DNA from: Rhodococcoides kyotonense
Lineage (GTDB): Bacteria; Actinomycetota; Actinomycetes; Mycobacteriales; Mycobacteriaceae
DNA: 64,000 nucleotides
Assembly (NCBI RefSeq): GCF_001645385.1
Contig: NZ_LVHI01000010.1
Span: forward strand, 42,681 to 106,680
Reading direction: 5' to 3'
Below, piece by piece: positions 18,806 to 28,157 of this stretch (its first letter is position 1; the number at the start of each line of letters is the position of its first letter). A program made the translations under genes and the position numbers. The notes under the pieces were generated by a model. The model ran no database searches, was not told the origin of the DNA, and was given only the letters and a program-made list of their open reading frames with translations.

Positions 18806-19159
18806 CCGCGCTCCCTATCAGTTGTTTCGCATGTACTCAGACCGAGGTCGAACTCCATTTCGACCGGACCAAGGATACCCAGGCATTCGCAGTTCAATCC
18901 CGCGCGGCTCTGCGGTCCGCTCGCGCGACGACGGCAGAAGCGGGCGAACAGGCGCAAAACGTCCCCGTCCCAACCGGGGGGAGGCGTGGACGGGGACATC
19001 CGCGACCGTGACCCGGGGCAGGTACGCGGACGCTGGTGCCCCAGAGTAGTCCTGCCCCCAGGGGCGGACGAACCCGATTCGATAACGAAACTCTTGTCGA
19101 CCGGACGGCACGCGGCCGTACGAGGTGACGGCGGGCTCCCGTACTGGCACGATCGAGAG
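18806..19159 (-). other. Divergent region between rsbW and malQ
   Basis: These 354 bases separate rsbW (minus) from malQ (plus). On the minus strand GGGTAT (18875-18880) resembles the SigF -10 element of mycobacteria, with only a weak GGATTG-like -35 14 bases further upstream, so autoregulation is possible. The malQ reading frame stays open upstream of its likely GTG, but family N-termini do not extend there. No other gene is seen. Confidence 0.4.
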
Positions 19160-21295
19160 GTGGACTACACGGAGCGATTGCGGGAACTGGCGGGGCGATG
19201 CGGCATCGGAGCGTCCTACCGAGGATGGGACGACGTCGAACATTCGGTATCCGACGCGACACTCCGCGCGATCCTCGAGGCCAGGGGCATCGCGGCGACC
19301 GACGAGGACGACGTCGCGCGCTCGCTGGACGATCTCGACACCGCACCGTGGCGTCGCATGTTGCCACCCGTTCTCGTCACGATCGCGGGAACGGCGGCAC
19401 GCGTCGAAGTTCATGTGCCGCACGGGGATCCGCTGTCGGTGCATCTCGTCACCGAGACAGGGGTCCGTGTCGAGCTCGAACAACTCGGAGTATGGGTCGA
19501 CCCACGCGAGGTCGACGGCACACTCGTCGGCCGGGCCACGTTCGAGATCCCCGCAGAAATCCCAGCCGGTTGGCACACGGTCACGGCTGCGAGCGACCCG
19601 GGAAACGGCGAGGTGACGACGTCGCAGTGCCCGCTCGCCGTGACACCCGAGCGCTCGACGGCCAACGACGCGATCACCGACCGCCAGCGGTACGGCCTTC
19701 TCGCGCAACTGTATTCGCTGCGATCGAACCGCTCGTGGGGAGTCGGCGACTATGCCGACCTGGCCGACACCGCATCGATCGCGGGGCGACTCCACGGGTT
19801 CGATTACCTCCTCGTCAACCCACTGCATGCGGGGCGTCCGAATCCGCCCGTCGAGGCGTCGCCGTACCTGCCGTCCACGCGACGGTTCTTCGACCCCATG
19901 TACATCAGGGTCGAGGACATCGAGGAGACCGCGTATCTGTCGCCCGAGAAGTACGCCAAGGTGCGGAGGTCGGCGTCGGAGTTCACCAAGGCGAACAAGC
20001 GAATTCGACGCATCGACCGCGACCCGTCGTTCCGAGCGAAACTCGGTGCGCTCGAACGTGTTCATCGAGTCGAGCGGTCGGCGTCACGTCAGGCGGCATT
20101 CGAGTCGTTCTGCGAGCGCGAGGGGTCCGGTCTCGAAGACTTCGCGCTCTGGTGCGCCCTCGCGGAGAAACACGGTCCGAACAGCAAGATCTGGCGTGAC
20201 AGTGCAGCCCACCCGCGGACCGATCACGCGACGGCCCAGCGCACGAAACTGGCCGACCGGATCCACTTTCACATGTGGCTGCAATGGATCTGCGACGAAC
20301 AGCTGAGCCGCGCACAGCGCGCCGCGCTCGACTCGGGCATGGATATCGGCGTCGTCCACGACTTGGCCGTCGGCGTGCATCGACACGGAGCCGACGCCTG
20401 GACGCTCGGTGACGCCTTGACGTCCGGGGTCACCGTGGGAGCGCCGCCGGACAACTTCAATCAGCAGGGCCAGAACTGGAATCAGCCTCCGTGGAACCCG
20501 GATCGGTTGCGCGAACTCGGATATACGCCGTATCGAGACATGCTGCGCACCGTGCTCCGGCATGCAGGAGGCGTTCGCGTCGACCACATTCTCGGTCTGT
20601 TCCGCCTGTGGTGGATTCCCGAGGGGGCGACGTCGGCTGCCGACGGCGCGTACGTCACCTACGACCACGAGGCACTCATCGGGATCCTGATCCTGGAAGC
20701 GGAACGTGCCGGTGCCGTCGTGGTGGGTGAGGATCTCGGGGTCTTCGAACCGCTGGTGCAGGAGTACCTCGGTGGCCGCGGTCTGTTCGGCACGTCGATC
20801 CTGTGGTTCGAGAACGACGAAGGAACGCCCATTCCGCCGGAGGATTACCGACGCCTGTGCTTGACGTCGGTCACCACCCACGACCTGCCGCCGACGGCCG
20901 GATACCTGCGCGGCGAACACATCGCGTTCAGATCACGGCTGGGGCTTCTCGAACGCGACCTCGACGAGGAGACCGCCCGGGACACCGCGGCTCGCGAGGC
21001 CGTCCTCGACCTCGCGCGACATCGAGGACTGCTCGCCGACGACGCGTCCGAGCAGGAGACGATCGAGGCGTTGCACCGTCTCGTCAGGCTCAGTCCGTCG
21101 GTGCTGATCGGTGTCGCACTCGTGGACGCCGTCGGCGAGAACCGCATCCAGAATCAACCGGGAACGGACGAAACCCAGTACGAGAACTGGAAGGTCCCTC
21201 TCGCCGACGACAAGAAGAAGGCCGTCTGGGTCGACGACCTCGTCGATCATCCGAGGTTGGTGTCGCTAGTCGAGGCGCTTCGCACCCGTGCGTGA
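19160..21295 (+). CDS. malQ: 4-alpha-glucanotransferase MalQ
   Basis: GH77 amylomaltase that moves alpha-1,4-glucan segments in glycogen and maltodextrin metabolism. The 711 residues carry the GH77 motifs [29 protein letters not shown] (nucleophile aspartate), VGEDLGVF (acid/base glutamate) and TTHDLPPTAGY. The actinobacterial N-terminal extension (about 170 residues before the barrel) is present. The GTG at 19160 was chosen because family members start with a short helix like DYTERLRELAGR; the open frame further upstream has no similarity I recognise. Confidence 0.92.
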   Translation: MDYTERLRELAGRCGIGASYRGWDDVEHSVSDATLRAILEARGIAATDEDDVARSLDDLDTAPWRRMLPPVLVTIAGTAARVEVHVPHGDPLSVHLVTETGVRVELEQLGVWVDPREVDGTLVGRATFEIPAEIPAGWHTVTAASDPGNGEVTTSQCPLAVTPERSTANDAITDRQRYGLLAQLYSLRSNRSWGVGDYADLADTASIAGRLHGFDYLLVNPLHAGRPNPPVEASPYLPSTRRFFDPMYIRVEDIEETAYLSPEKYAKVRRSASEFTKANKRIRRIDRDPSFRAKLGALERVHRVERSASRQAAFESFCEREGSGLEDFALWCALAEKHGPNSKIWRDSAAHPRTDHATAQRTKLADRIHFHMWLQWICDEQLSRAQRAALDSGMDIGVVHDLAVGVHRHGADAWTLGDALTSGVTVGAPPDNFNQQGQNWNQPPWNPDRLRELGYTPYRDMLRTVLRHAGGVRVDHILGLFRLWWIPEGATSAADGAYVTYDHEALIGILILEAERAGAVVVGEDLGVFEPLVQEYLGGRGLFGTSILWFENDEGTPIPPEDYRRLCLTSVTTHDLPPTAGYLRGEHIAFRSRLGLLERDLDEETARDTAAREAVLDLARHRGLLADDASEQETIEALHRLVRLSPSVLIGVALVDAVGENRIQNQPGTDETQYENWKVPLADDKKKAVWVDDLVDHPRLVSLVEALRTRA

Positions 21296-21341
21296 ATCGT
21301 CGGACCCTGGGCCAACTATCCGCGCACGGGTCGCGTAGCGG

Positions 21342-21347
21342 CATACT
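21342..21347 (+). promoter_or_regulatory. -10 box of leaderless fdhD
   Basis: CATACT, close to TANNNT, ends 6 bases before the fdhD ATG, and no ribosome binding site is present, pointing to a leaderless transcript. Confidence 0.45.
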
Positions 21348-21353
21348 CGAACG

Positions 21354-22178
21354 ATGGGACGCATCACGACGCGACGGCCAGTAGTACGCATCCGCGGGAT
21401 ACACGAGACCAGCCGTCCCGACACGCTTGTCGTCGAAGAACCCCTCGAGATCCGCGTCGACGGCAACCCGTTGGCCGTCACGATGCGCACGCCGGGCCAC
21501 GATGTCGAACTCGCTCACGGGTTTCTGCTCACCGAGGGCATCATCGGCAGCCGCGACGACATCGCGATAGCCCGGTACTGCGACGGCGTCGACGACGAGG
21601 GGCAGAACACCTACAACGTTCTCGACATCACGCTCGCCGACGGGGTCGCACCACCCCAGCCGGGCGTCGAACGCAACTTCTACACGACGTCGTCGTGCGG
21701 CGTGTGTGGCAAGGCATCGCTGGATGCCGTTCGGCTGAAATCGGTTCACTCCCCCGCGTCCGACGACGTGCGGGTCAAGGCGTCGGTGCTGACAACCATG
21801 CCGACGACGCTGCGTGACGCCCAGAAGGTGTTCGAATCGACGGGCGGATTGCACGCTGCAGCGCTGTTCGACCGCGACGGCCGGATGCTGGTGGTCCGCG
21901 AGGACGTCGGCAGGCACAACGCCGTCGACAAGGTGGTCGGCTGGGCGGTCGGCGAAGGCCGAGTGCCGCTTCGAGGAACGGTTCTGATGGTCAGCGGACG
22001 AGCATCCTTCGAACTCGCACAGAAGGCCGTCATGGCCGGGATACCCGTGCTCGCTGCGGTGTCGGCGCCCTCGTCGCTCGCCGTCGACCTGGCCGAGGAA
22101 TCCGGACTCACCGTCGTGGGGTTCCTCCGCGGCGAGAACATGAACATCTACTCGCGCGCCGACCGCATCGAACGCTGA
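21354..22178 (+). CDS. fdhD: Formate dehydrogenase accessory sulfurtransferase FdhD
   Basis: Passes sulfur from a cysteine desulfurase to the molybdenum cofactor so that formate dehydrogenases become active. The 274 residues show the cysteine loop [10 protein letters not shown] (two essential cysteines, residues near 121-124), [10 protein letters not shown] near the start, [13 protein letters not shown] and the C-terminal LRGENMNIY. No formate dehydrogenase gene is in the window. The gene converges on clpX, and a shared hairpin at 22187-22220 ends both. Confidence 0.95.
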   Translation: MGRITTRRPVVRIRGIHETSRPDTLVVEEPLEIRVDGNPLAVTMRTPGHDVELAHGFLLTEGIIGSRDDIAIARYCDGVDDEGQNTYNVLDITLADGVAPPQPGVERNFYTTSSCGVCGKASLDAVRLKSVHSPASDDVRVKASVLTTMPTTLRDAQKVFESTGGLHAAALFDRDGRMLVVREDVGRHNAVDKVVGWAVGEGRVPLRGTVLMVSGRASFELAQKAVMAGIPVLAAVSAPSSLAVDLAEESGLTVVGFLRGENMNIYSRADRIER

Positions 22179-22186
22179 ACATACGA

Positions 22187-22220
22187 CGAGACCCGGCCGT
22201 CCGTGGACGACCGGGTCTCG
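22187..22220. terminator. Convergent terminator between fdhD and clpX
   Basis: A perfect 10-bp stem CGAGACCCGG (22187-22196) with CCGGGTCTCG (22211-22220) lies between the two converging stop codons and can act in both directions. Confidence 0.7.
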
Positions 22221-22232
22221 GGGTGTAGGTGA

Positions 22233-23510
22233 CTACGCCGACTTGTCGCGACGCTCGCGCTCCGGCTTGCGCGGAACGATCGTCGGGAGGACGTTGTCGT
22301 TGACGGTCTCCGACGTGACGACGACCTTCGCGACATCGTCACGGCTCGGGATGTCGAACATCACCGGGTTGAGCACCTCTTCGAGGATCGCCCGCAGGCC
22401 ACGAGCGCCGGTGCCGCGGAGGATCGCCTGGTCGGCGATCGCTTCCAACGCATCCTTGGTGAACTCCAGCTCGACGTTGTCCATCTCGAACAACCGGCTG
22501 TACTGCTTCACGAGCGCGTTCTTCGGCTCCGACAGGATCGTGACCAACGAGTTCTTGTCGAGATTGGTGACCGACGCGACCACCGGCAGACGGCCGATGA
22601 ACTCCGGAATCAGACCGAACTTGATCAGATCCTCGGGCATGACCTCGGCGAAGTGATCCTGCGTGTCGATCTCGGCCTTGGATCGGACCTCGGCACCGAA
22701 GCCGAGGCCGCGCTTTCCGACGCGGTCCGACACGATCTTCTCGAGGCCGGCGAACGCTCCGGCCACGATGAAGAGGACGTTGGTCGTGTCGATCTGGATG
22801 AACTCCTGGTGCGGGTGCTTGCGTCCACCCTGAGGCGGAACGCTGGCCTGCGTACCTTCGAGGATCTTCAGCAGCGCCTGCTGCACGCCCTCGCCGGAGA
22901 CATCACGCGTGATCGACGGGTTCTCGCTCTTGCGGGCGATCTTGTCGACCTCGTCGATGTAGATGATGCCGGTCTCGGCGCGCTTGACGTCGTAATCGGC
23001 AGCCTGGATCAGCTTCAACAGGATGTTCTCGACGTCCTCACCGACGTAACCCGCCTCGGTGAGCGCGGTGGCGTCGGCGATCGCGAACGGCACGTTGAGC
23101 ATCTTGGCGAGCGTCTGCGCCAGATACGTCTTGCCGCAGCCCGTCGGGCCGAGCATCAGAATGTTGGACTTGGCCAGTTCGACGCTCTCGCCGCGCGTGT
23201 CACGAGCCTTGTCGCCGGCCTGGATGCGCTTGTAGTGGTTGTAGACGGCCACGGCCAGCGTGCGCTTGGCGGTGTCCTGGCCGATCACGTAGTTCTCGAG
23301 AAAATCCCGAATCTCGGAGGGCTTCGGCAGGTCGTCGAGCTTGACCTCGCTCGATTCCGCGAGCTCCTCCTCGATGATCTCGTTGCACAGGTCGATGCAC
23401 TCGTCGCAGATGTACACACCCGGCCCCGCAATGAGCTTCTTCACCTGCTTCTGGCTCTTACCGCAGAAAGAGCATTTCAGCAGATCGCCACCGTCACCGA
23501 TGCGTGCCAT
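22233..23510 (-). CDS. clpX: ATP-dependent Clp protease ATP-binding subunit ClpX
   Basis: AAA+ unfoldase feeding substrates to ClpP. The 425 residues contain the N-terminal zinc-binding domain (CSFC and CDEC pairs, residues 15-40), Walker A GPTGCGKT, Walker [13 protein letters not shown], the RKHPHQEF pore loop region and sensor [22 protein letters not shown] ribosome binding region precedes the ATG. It lies 366 bases downstream of clpP2, behind two hairpins, so it probably has its own promoter as well. Confidence 0.97.
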   Translation of the reverse strand: MARIGDGGDLLKCSFCGKSQKQVKKLIAGPGVYICDECIDLCNEIIEEELAESSEVKLDDLPKPSEIRDFLENYVIGQDTAKRTLAVAVYNHYKRIQAGDKARDTRGESVELAKSNILMLGPTGCGKTYLAQTLAKMLNVPFAIADATALTEAGYVGEDVENILLKLIQAADYDVKRAETGIIYIDEVDKIARKSENPSITRDVSGEGVQQALLKILEGTQASVPPQGGRKHPHQEFIQIDTTNVLFIVAGAFAGLEKIVSDRVGKRGLGFGAEVRSKAEIDTQDHFAEVMPEDLIKFGLIPEFIGRLPVVASVTNLDKNSLVTILSEPKNALVKQYSRLFEMDNVELEFTKDALEAIADQAILRGTGARGLRAILEEVLNPVMFDIPSRDDVAKVVVTSETVNDNVLPTIVPRKPERERRDKSA

Positions 23511-23760
23511 TCGGAGGTTCCTACTTCCTTGTCCGCGTTCGACCGGCGAACACCCCTACCGGGTACTGCGCCGGCCGTGTGCAACTTCTCGATCCACAGC
23601 GTTCGAGCGATGACACGATGAGCCATAGCTTTCGAGCCCTGATGCGACCGTACCCGTGTTCGTCGAACATGGGCGAGTTGTTTCCGGTGATTCGCCGACG
23701 AATCCGAGAAGTACTCGATTCGAACGACCCCACCTCATTCACTGCCATACCGACCATCGA

Positions 23761-23800
23761 ATCGCAGGCCCCCGACTGTTACGTCGACCCGGCCTGCGAT
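23761..23800 (-). terminator. Second of two tandem hairpins after clpP2
   Basis: A perfect 10-bp stem ATCGCAGGCC (23761-23770) with GGCCTGCGAT (23791-23800) around a 20-base loop, directly downstream of the first hairpin in the minus direction. Confidence 0.55.
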
Positions 23801-23806
23801 GGGTGC

Positions 23807-23843
23807 GGTGCCGAGTGGAACGAGCTCCGGTCCACTCGGCACC
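23807..23843 (-). terminator. First of two tandem hairpins after clpP2
   Basis: A perfect 13-bp stem (23807-23819 with 23831-23843) with an 11-base loop lies 33 bases after the clpP2 stop. It is a good candidate terminator of the clpP1-clpP2 transcript. Confidence 0.65.
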
Positions 23844-23876
23844 CGCAACGGTCTTCGCGAAGATACCTGTTCGGTA

Positions 23877-24518
23877 CTACTTCTGTGCCGACAACTTGCG
23901 GTAATCGAACACGGTGTCGATGATTCCGTATTCCTTCGCCTGCTCGGCGGTGAGGATCTTGTCGCGATCGGTGTCCTTGCGGATGACGTCGGGATCCTTA
24001 CCGGTGTGGCGGCCGAGCGTCGTCTCCATCAAGCGACGCATGCGCTCGATCTCGGCGGCCTGGATCTCGAGGTCCGAGACCTGACCCTGGATTCCACCAC
24101 TGGCGGGCTGGTGAATCAGCACGCGGGCGTTGGGCAGTGCGGCACGCTTGCCCGGCGTTCCCGCTGCCAGCAGAACTGCCGCAGCCGACGCCGCCTGACC
24201 GAGGCACACCGTCGCGACGTCTGCTCGGACGTACTGCATGGTGTCGTAGATCGCCATCAGCGACGTGAACGATCCACCCGGCGAGTTGATGTACATCGTG
24301 ATGTCGCGGTCGGGGTCGAGCCCCTCGAGCACGAGCAGCTGCGCCATGATGTCGTTGGCCGACGCGTCGTCGACCTGGACCCCGAGGAAGATGATGCGCT
24401 CCTCGAACAGCTTGTTGTACGGGTTGGACTCCTTGACGCCGTAGCTGGAGTGCTCGACGAAGGACGGCAGGATGTACCGCGAGGACGGCATCTGATTCGG
24501 GTCGAACAAGTTTGTCAT
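23877..24518 (-). CDS. clpP2: ATP-dependent Clp protease proteolytic subunit ClpP2
   Basis: One of two ClpP subunits that assemble into a mixed two-ring protease in actinobacteria. The 213 residues show the serine site [11 protein letters not shown], the histidine site LIHQPASGG and the conserved RRIIFLG-type handle [11 protein letters not shown]. The ATG at 24518 gives [10 protein letters not shown], the usual ClpP2 start with a propeptide-like stretch; the upstream in-frame extension overlaps clpP1 and was rejected. It follows clpP1 after 46 bases. Confidence 0.95.
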   Translation of the reverse strand: MTNLFDPNQMPSSRYILPSFVEHSSYGVKESNPYNKLFEERIIFLGVQVDDASANDIMAQLLVLEGLDPDRDITMYINSPGGSFTSLMAIYDTMQYVRADVATVCLGQAASAAAVLLAAGTPGKRAALPNARVLIHQPASGGIQGQVSDLEIQAAEIERMRRLMETTLGRHTGKDPDVIRKDTDRDKILTAEQAKEYGIIDTVFDYRKLSAQK

Positions 24519-24564
24519 CGTTTCTCCATGAAGTGAGTGATCGTGAGGGACGAGCGGCTCCTGA

Positions 24565-25215
24565 TCAGGAGCCGGTGCCGCCTGCCTGCCGCGCGCGCGA
24601 GATGACGTGGTCCACGAAGCCGTACTCCTTGGCCGCTTCTGCGGTGAACCAGCGGTCACGATCGGAGTCCGCGGTGATCTGCTCGACGGTCTGTCCGGTG
24701 TGCTGAGCGATCAGCTCGGCCATTTCCCGCTTCGTGTGAGCGAACTGCTCCGCCATGATGGCGATGTCACTGGCGCTACCACCGATGCCCGCCGACGGCT
24801 GGTGCATCATGATGCGGGCGTGCGGAAGGGCGTAGCGCTTTCCCTTCGTACCTGCCGACAACAGGAACTGGCCCATCGAGGCCGCGAGTCCCATGCCGTA
24901 GGTGGCAACGTCGCATTCGGCGAATTCCATCGTGTCGAAGATGGCCATACCCGCGGTGACCGAACCACCGGGAGAGTTGATGTAGAGCGAGATGTCGCGG
25001 GTGGGATCTTCGGCCGACAGAAGAAGGATCTGTGCGCAGAGCTTGTTGGCGATGTCATCGTCGACCTGAGTACCGAGGAAGATGATGCGCTCGCGAAGCA
25101 GACGCTCGTACACGGAGTCACTGAGATTCAGGCCGGAAGAGGCCGAAGTCATGACGGGACTCTGCTGGTGCGAAGCCGCCGGATTCTGAACAGTCACGGT
25201 ACCTGCCTTTTCCAT
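24565..25215 (-). CDS. clpP1: ATP-dependent Clp protease proteolytic subunit ClpP1
   Basis: Partner of ClpP2 in the Clp protease. Motifs: [18 protein letters not shown] near the N-terminus, [11 protein letters not shown] (serine), [11 protein letters not shown] (histidine) and [15 protein letters not shown]. Start: the ATG at 25215 (MEKAG) has AGGAA 10 bases upstream and a TAGTGT -10 candidate at 25239-25244; an alternative ATG at 25152 better fits mycobacterial ClpP1 length but lacks a binding site. A ClgR-type box lies upstream at 25286-25296, suggesting stress control. Confidence 0.94.
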   Translation of the reverse strand: MEKAGTVTVQNPAASHQQSPVMTSASSGLNLSDSVYERLLRERIIFLGTQVDDDIANKLCAQILLLSAEDPTRDISLYINSPGGSVTAGMAIFDTMEFAECDVATYGMGLAASMGQFLLSAGTKGKRYALPHARIMMHQPSAGIGGSASDIAIMAEQFAHTKREMAELIAQHTGQTVEQITADSDRDRWFTAEAAKEYGFVDHVISRARQAGGTGS

Positions 25216-25250
25216 ACGATCGTTGGTTCCTGATACAGACACTAACGAAA

Positions 25251-25282
25251 GACGGCGGCCCCGGAGTCCCGGAACCGCCGTC
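25251..25282 (-). terminator. Hairpin after tig
   Basis: An 8-bp stem GACGGCGG (25251-25258) with CCGCCGTC (25275-25282), followed on the minus strand by TTTCGTT. It lies between the ClgR-type box and the clpP1 -10 candidate, so it may end tig transcription. Confidence 0.5.
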
Positions 25283-25285
25283 GTT

Positions 25286-25296
25286 CGCTGTCAGCG
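25286..25296 (-). promoter_or_regulatory. ClgR-type operator upstream of clpP1
   Basis: CGCTGACAGCG on the minus strand fits the actinobacterial ClgR consensus CGCYNANRGCG at every position and is followed by AAC, as in the extended consensus. It starts right after the tig stop codon and lies about 55-60 bases before the predicted clpP1 transcription start, a normal distance for an activator. ClgR activates clp genes in Corynebacterium, Streptomyces and Mycobacterium; binding here is inferred. Confidence 0.7.
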
Positions 25297-26673
25297 TTAC
25301 TTCTCTTGTTCACCCTCGGAAGAATCGCCTGTTGCAGGCTCTTCGGCTTCCGCGGGGCTTCCGAAGAGCTCGGAGGTGTCGATGTCCGCACCGGCGGTGT
25401 CGGTCACCTTGACGCGGTCGACGACCGACGCGAGGGCCTTGCCGCGACGCACGTCCGCGAAGACTGCGCCCAGCTGGTTGGCCTGCTGCACCTGCTGGAT
25501 GAACTGCTCGGGCGACATGCCGTAGCGCTGCGCCTGGAAGATGATCCGCTCGGTGAGCTCGTCCTGGCCGACCTCGGTCTTCTCGGCTTCGGCGATGGCG
25601 TCGAGCAGCAGCTGGGTGCGGACCGACTTCTCGGCCGTCTCCTTGACGTCCTTGTCGAACTCTTCACGGCTCGATCCCTGCGACTCGAGCAGCTCGGCGA
25701 GCTTGGCCTCGTCGTGGTCCAGACCGTGGATGGCCTCGTGGACCTGGTTGTCGACCTCGGCCTTGACGACGGCCTCGGGCACCGGAACCTCGACGGTCTC
25801 GAGCAGCGTCTCGAGCACCTTGTCGCGGATCTGACCGGCTTGCTCGACCTTCTTCACGCGCTCGACGCGCGTCTTCAGGTCGGCGAGGAGCTCGTCGAGC
25901 GTGTCGAACTCGCTGGCGAGCTGAGCGAACTCGTCGTCGGCCTCGGGGAGCTCGCGCTCCTTGACCGACACGACCTTGACGGTGACGACGGCTTCCTTGC
26001 CTGCGTAATCGCCTGCGACGAGGGTCGACGTGAAGTCCTTGGACTCGCCGGCTGCGACACCGACGATGGCGTCGTCGAGGCCCTCGATCAGCTGACCCGA
26101 GCCGACCTCGTGGGACAGGCCCTCGGCCGACGCCTCTTCGACGGTCTCACCGTCGACGGTGGCCGACAGGTCGATCGACACGAAGTCACCGGTCTGGACC
26201 GCACGCTCGACGCCCGTCAGGGTGCCGAAGCGCTGACGCAGCGACTGCAGCTGCTCGTCGACGGCCTCGTCGGTGATCTCCAGCGGGTCGACGGTGACGC
26301 TGATGGTCGAGTAGTCCGGAAGCGTGATCTCGGGGCGGATGTCGACCTCGGCGGTGAACGTGAGTTCTTCGCCGTCCTCGATCTTGGTGATCTCGATCTC
26401 GGGCTGGCCGATGACCTTGATCTCCTCGGCCGTCACGGCCTCCGAGTAGCGAGCCGGGAGAGCGTCGTTGACGACCTGCTCGAGCACGGCGCCACGGCCG
26501 ACGCGTGCTTCGAGGAGCTTCGCCGGAGCCTTGCCCGGGCGGAATCCGGGGAGACGGATCTGCTGCGCGAGTGCCTTGTATGCGCGGTCGAAATCAGGCT
26601 TGAGCTCCTCGAAGGGCACCTCAACGTTGATACGGACTCGCGTCGGGCTGAGCTGCTCGACGGTGCTCTTCAC
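25297..26673 (-). CDS. tig: Trigger factor
   Basis: Ribosome-bound chaperone and peptidyl-prolyl isomerase that receives nascent chains. The 458 residues contain the ribosome-binding tail with the signature GFRPGKAP (residues 45-52), the FKBP-like PPIase domain ([16 protein letters not shown], about 150-245) and the helical arms. The C-terminus is acidic. Upstream of the clpP1-clpP2 pair in the same direction, an order shared with mycobacteria, linking folding and proteolysis. Confidence 0.97.
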   Translation of the reverse strand: MKSTVEQLSPTRVRINVEVPFEELKPDFDRAYKALAQQIRLPGFRPGKAPAKLLEARVGRGAVLEQVVNDALPARYSEAVTAEEIKVIGQPEIEITKIEDGEELTFTAEVDIRPEITLPDYSTISVTVDPLEITDEAVDEQLQSLRQRFGTLTGVERAVQTGDFVSIDLSATVDGETVEEASAEGLSHEVGSGQLIEGLDDAIVGVAAGESKDFTSTLVAGDYAGKEAVVTVKVVSVKERELPEADDEFAQLASEFDTLDELLADLKTRVERVKKVEQAGQIRDKVLETLLETVEVPVPEAVVKAEVDNQVHEAIHGLDHDEAKLAELLESQGSSREEFDKDVKETAEKSVRTQLLLDAIAEAEKTEVGQDELTERIIFQAQRYGMSPEQFIQQVQQANQLGAVFADVRRGKALASVVDRVKVTDTAGADIDTSELFGSPAEAEEPATGDSSEGEQEK

Positions 26674-26784
26674 GGGACATGCTCCTTCTGGTGGTCTTGC
26701 CTCTGCTGTCGGACCGGCTCACCGTCGACGGCGAACCGTTCACGCGGACGCCGCTGGATCCGTTCGGACCCCGCGGCCTTCTGT

Positions 26785-26857
26785 CGGGGTGACAGGAATT
26801 GAACCTGCGACCCTCCGCTCCCAAAGCGGATGCGCTACCAAGCTGCGCCACACCCCG
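26785..26857 (-). tRNA. tRNA-Pro (anticodon TGG)
   Basis: A complete 73-base cloverleaf on the minus strand: acceptor CGGGGTG/CACCCCG, D stem GCGC, anticodon stem TCCGC/GCGGA with loop TTTGGGA, T arm GCAGG-TTCAATT-CCTGT. No CCA is encoded. A mirrored -10 box at 26992-26997 may drive it. Confidence 0.97.
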
Positions 26858-26991
26858 TCGTACTGCTCCGCACGCTGCGGCTTCCCGCACGACAACGGAA
26901 ACCTCGTGCGAACACCGTCCAACCTACAGGCACCATTGAACAGCAGACGTCGGCGGTACCCCACACAGGGCCACCGTTTCCGTCTCGACAG

Positions 26992-27039
26992 ACTCTACAT
27001 GCAGGCGGTTTGTAATCTCGAAGCCGCATTATGTAGAGT
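26992..27039. promoter_or_regulatory. Mirrored promoters of the divergent tRNA genes
   Basis: ACTCTACAT (26992-27000) and ATGTAGAGT (27031-27039) are exact reverse complements. Each contains TAGAGT in the direction of one tRNA: plus-strand TAGAGT (27034-27039) with TTGTAA (27010-27015) 18 bases upstream for tRNA-Gly, and minus-strand TAGAGT for tRNA-Pro. The rest of the 229-base tRNA spacer shows nothing else. Confidence 0.5.
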
Positions 27040-27086
27040 TTCGAATCGCAAGCAACGGGGATCACCGATCCACCGACTGCTCGCAC

Positions 27087-27157
27087 GCCGATGTAGCTCA
27101 ATGGTAGAGCCCCTGTCTTCCAAACAGGCTACGCGAGTTCGATTCTCGTCATCGGCT
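27087..27157 (+). tRNA. tRNA-Gly (anticodon TCC)
   Basis: A complete 71-base cloverleaf: acceptor GCCGATG/CATCGGC, anticodon stem CCTGT/ACAGG with loop CTTCCAA, T arm with GTTCGATTC, discriminator T. No CCA is encoded. A strong terminator follows after 5 bases. Confidence 0.97.
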
Positions 27158-27162
27158 CATCG

Positions 27163-27198
27163 AAAGGCCCGGTCCGCACCTGCGGACCGGGCCTTTTT
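27163..27198 (+). terminator. Strong terminator after tRNA-Gly
   Basis: A perfect 16-bp stem (27163-27178 with 27181-27196) ends in a T run, the clearest intrinsic terminator in the window. Confidence 0.92.
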
Positions 27199-27275
27199 CG
27201 TTGCCCTCCTGCCGGCATCGAAGCACCATCCATGCCGCCCAGCGGCTGTGGCGTGCCATCGATGCCGGGCCAGGC

Positions 27276-28028
27276 CTAGATTCGGACGCCGTCGTACAGC
27301 GCCCGCCCCACCGCCTCGTCGCCGACGACGTCCAGAGTCTCGAACGGCCGGCGGCGCCACACCGTCAGCAACAGGTCCTGCGCCGATCCACGCAGTGCCA
27401 CATCCCCTTTGCGATGCTCACGAGTGACGGCAACGGCGTCCCCGGTGAAGTCGACGAACAGCTCCATGTCCGTTCCGTCGTCGGTGTGCAGATGAATCGT
27501 GCGCCCGCGCAGGTCCGGCACACGCTCCAACGGCACACGCGTCAGGAACGCCTCGGCCCATTCCGCAACGCCGTCGGCGGCCCCGGCAGGGTCGGCTGCG
27601 TCGGGCTCCGCTCCCCCGCGTGCGTGCACGGCGTCCTGCGCGTCGAAGCGGTGGACGGTCACCTCGTGCAGCTGCCGACGAATCCAGTAATCGGCCGTCC
27701 CCTCGCCTGCCCACGTCGCCACCGGCTGCTGCAAGTCGACGCGTCGGAAGTCGTCGAGCATCGCCGCGGCAGCCTCGGCGTAGTCGTCGAGCACCGCGGG
27801 ACCACGTTCTGGTTTGTCTACTGCTGCAACGACTTTCGCCATGCCGTCGGCCGCAGGCGCGGACAGTGCCGCGCGCGCCATCCGGTGGACGAAGGTCACA
27901 TGCCTGACCAGTTTCTCGACCGTCCAATCCGGCATCGACGGGACCGGTGCGCTCGCGTCGTCCAAGGACAGTGACCCCATGCGGGTGCATTCGGCGGCAA
28001 GTAGATCCAACTGTTGATCAGGTGTCAT
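27276..28028 (-). CDS. Maleylpyruvate isomerase-like (MDMPI family) protein
   Basis: A 250-residue protein of the DinB-like, mycothiol-dependent maleylpyruvate isomerase family. WTVEKLVRHVTFVHR near residue 35 and RRQLHEVTVHRFDA near residue 120 place the histidines that usually hold a metal ion. The C-terminal third (TIHLHTDDGTDMELFVD, DLLLTVWRRRPFE) matches the MDMPI C-terminal domain that resembles sterol-carrier folds. Members use mycothiol in varied reactions, so the substrate is unknown. Divergent from the glycine-rich gene. Confidence 0.8.
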   Translation of the reverse strand: MTPDQQLDLLAAECTRMGSLSLDDASAPVPSMPDWTVEKLVRHVTFVHRMARAALSAPAADGMAKVVAAVDKPERGPAVLDDYAEAAAAMLDDFRRVDLQQPVATWAGEGTADYWIRRQLHEVTVHRFDAQDAVHARGGAEPDAADPAGAADGVAEWAEAFLTRVPLERVPDLRGRTIHLHTDDGTDMELFVDFTGDAVAVTREHRKGDVALRGSAQDLLLTVWRRRPFETLDVVGDEAVGRALYDGVRI

Positions 28029-28157
28029 ACCGGCGATCCTGGCACTGTCACGTCACCGGAGCGAGGATATCCGCCGCGTAAACTCGATAGTGTCCGATTT
28101 GTCCGACGGGGTCGCGGTGATCGTCCGCCCCCGGAAGAATCCCCGGAAGGGGTCACA

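Larger units (their letters stand above)
23511..23876 (-). other. clpP2-clpX intergenic region
   Basis: The 366 bases contain two consecutive hairpins right after the clpP2 stop (see terminators) and about 250 bases of leader before clpX. I see no convincing gene; short open frames on both strands lack family motifs. The clpX promoter should be here. Confidence 0.5.

Noticed and set aside
18986..19159. Longer MalQ start
   Set aside because: The extension carries no features of MalQ proteins and lies in the divergent promoter region.
23511..23876. Small plus-strand open frames before clpX
   Set aside because: No binding sites, no conserved motifs, and they overlap the tandem hairpins.
26992..27039. 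Inverted repeat read as a terminator or riboswitch
   Set aside because: The two arms are better explained as outward-facing -10 boxes, and the loop is too long for an intrinsic terminator.
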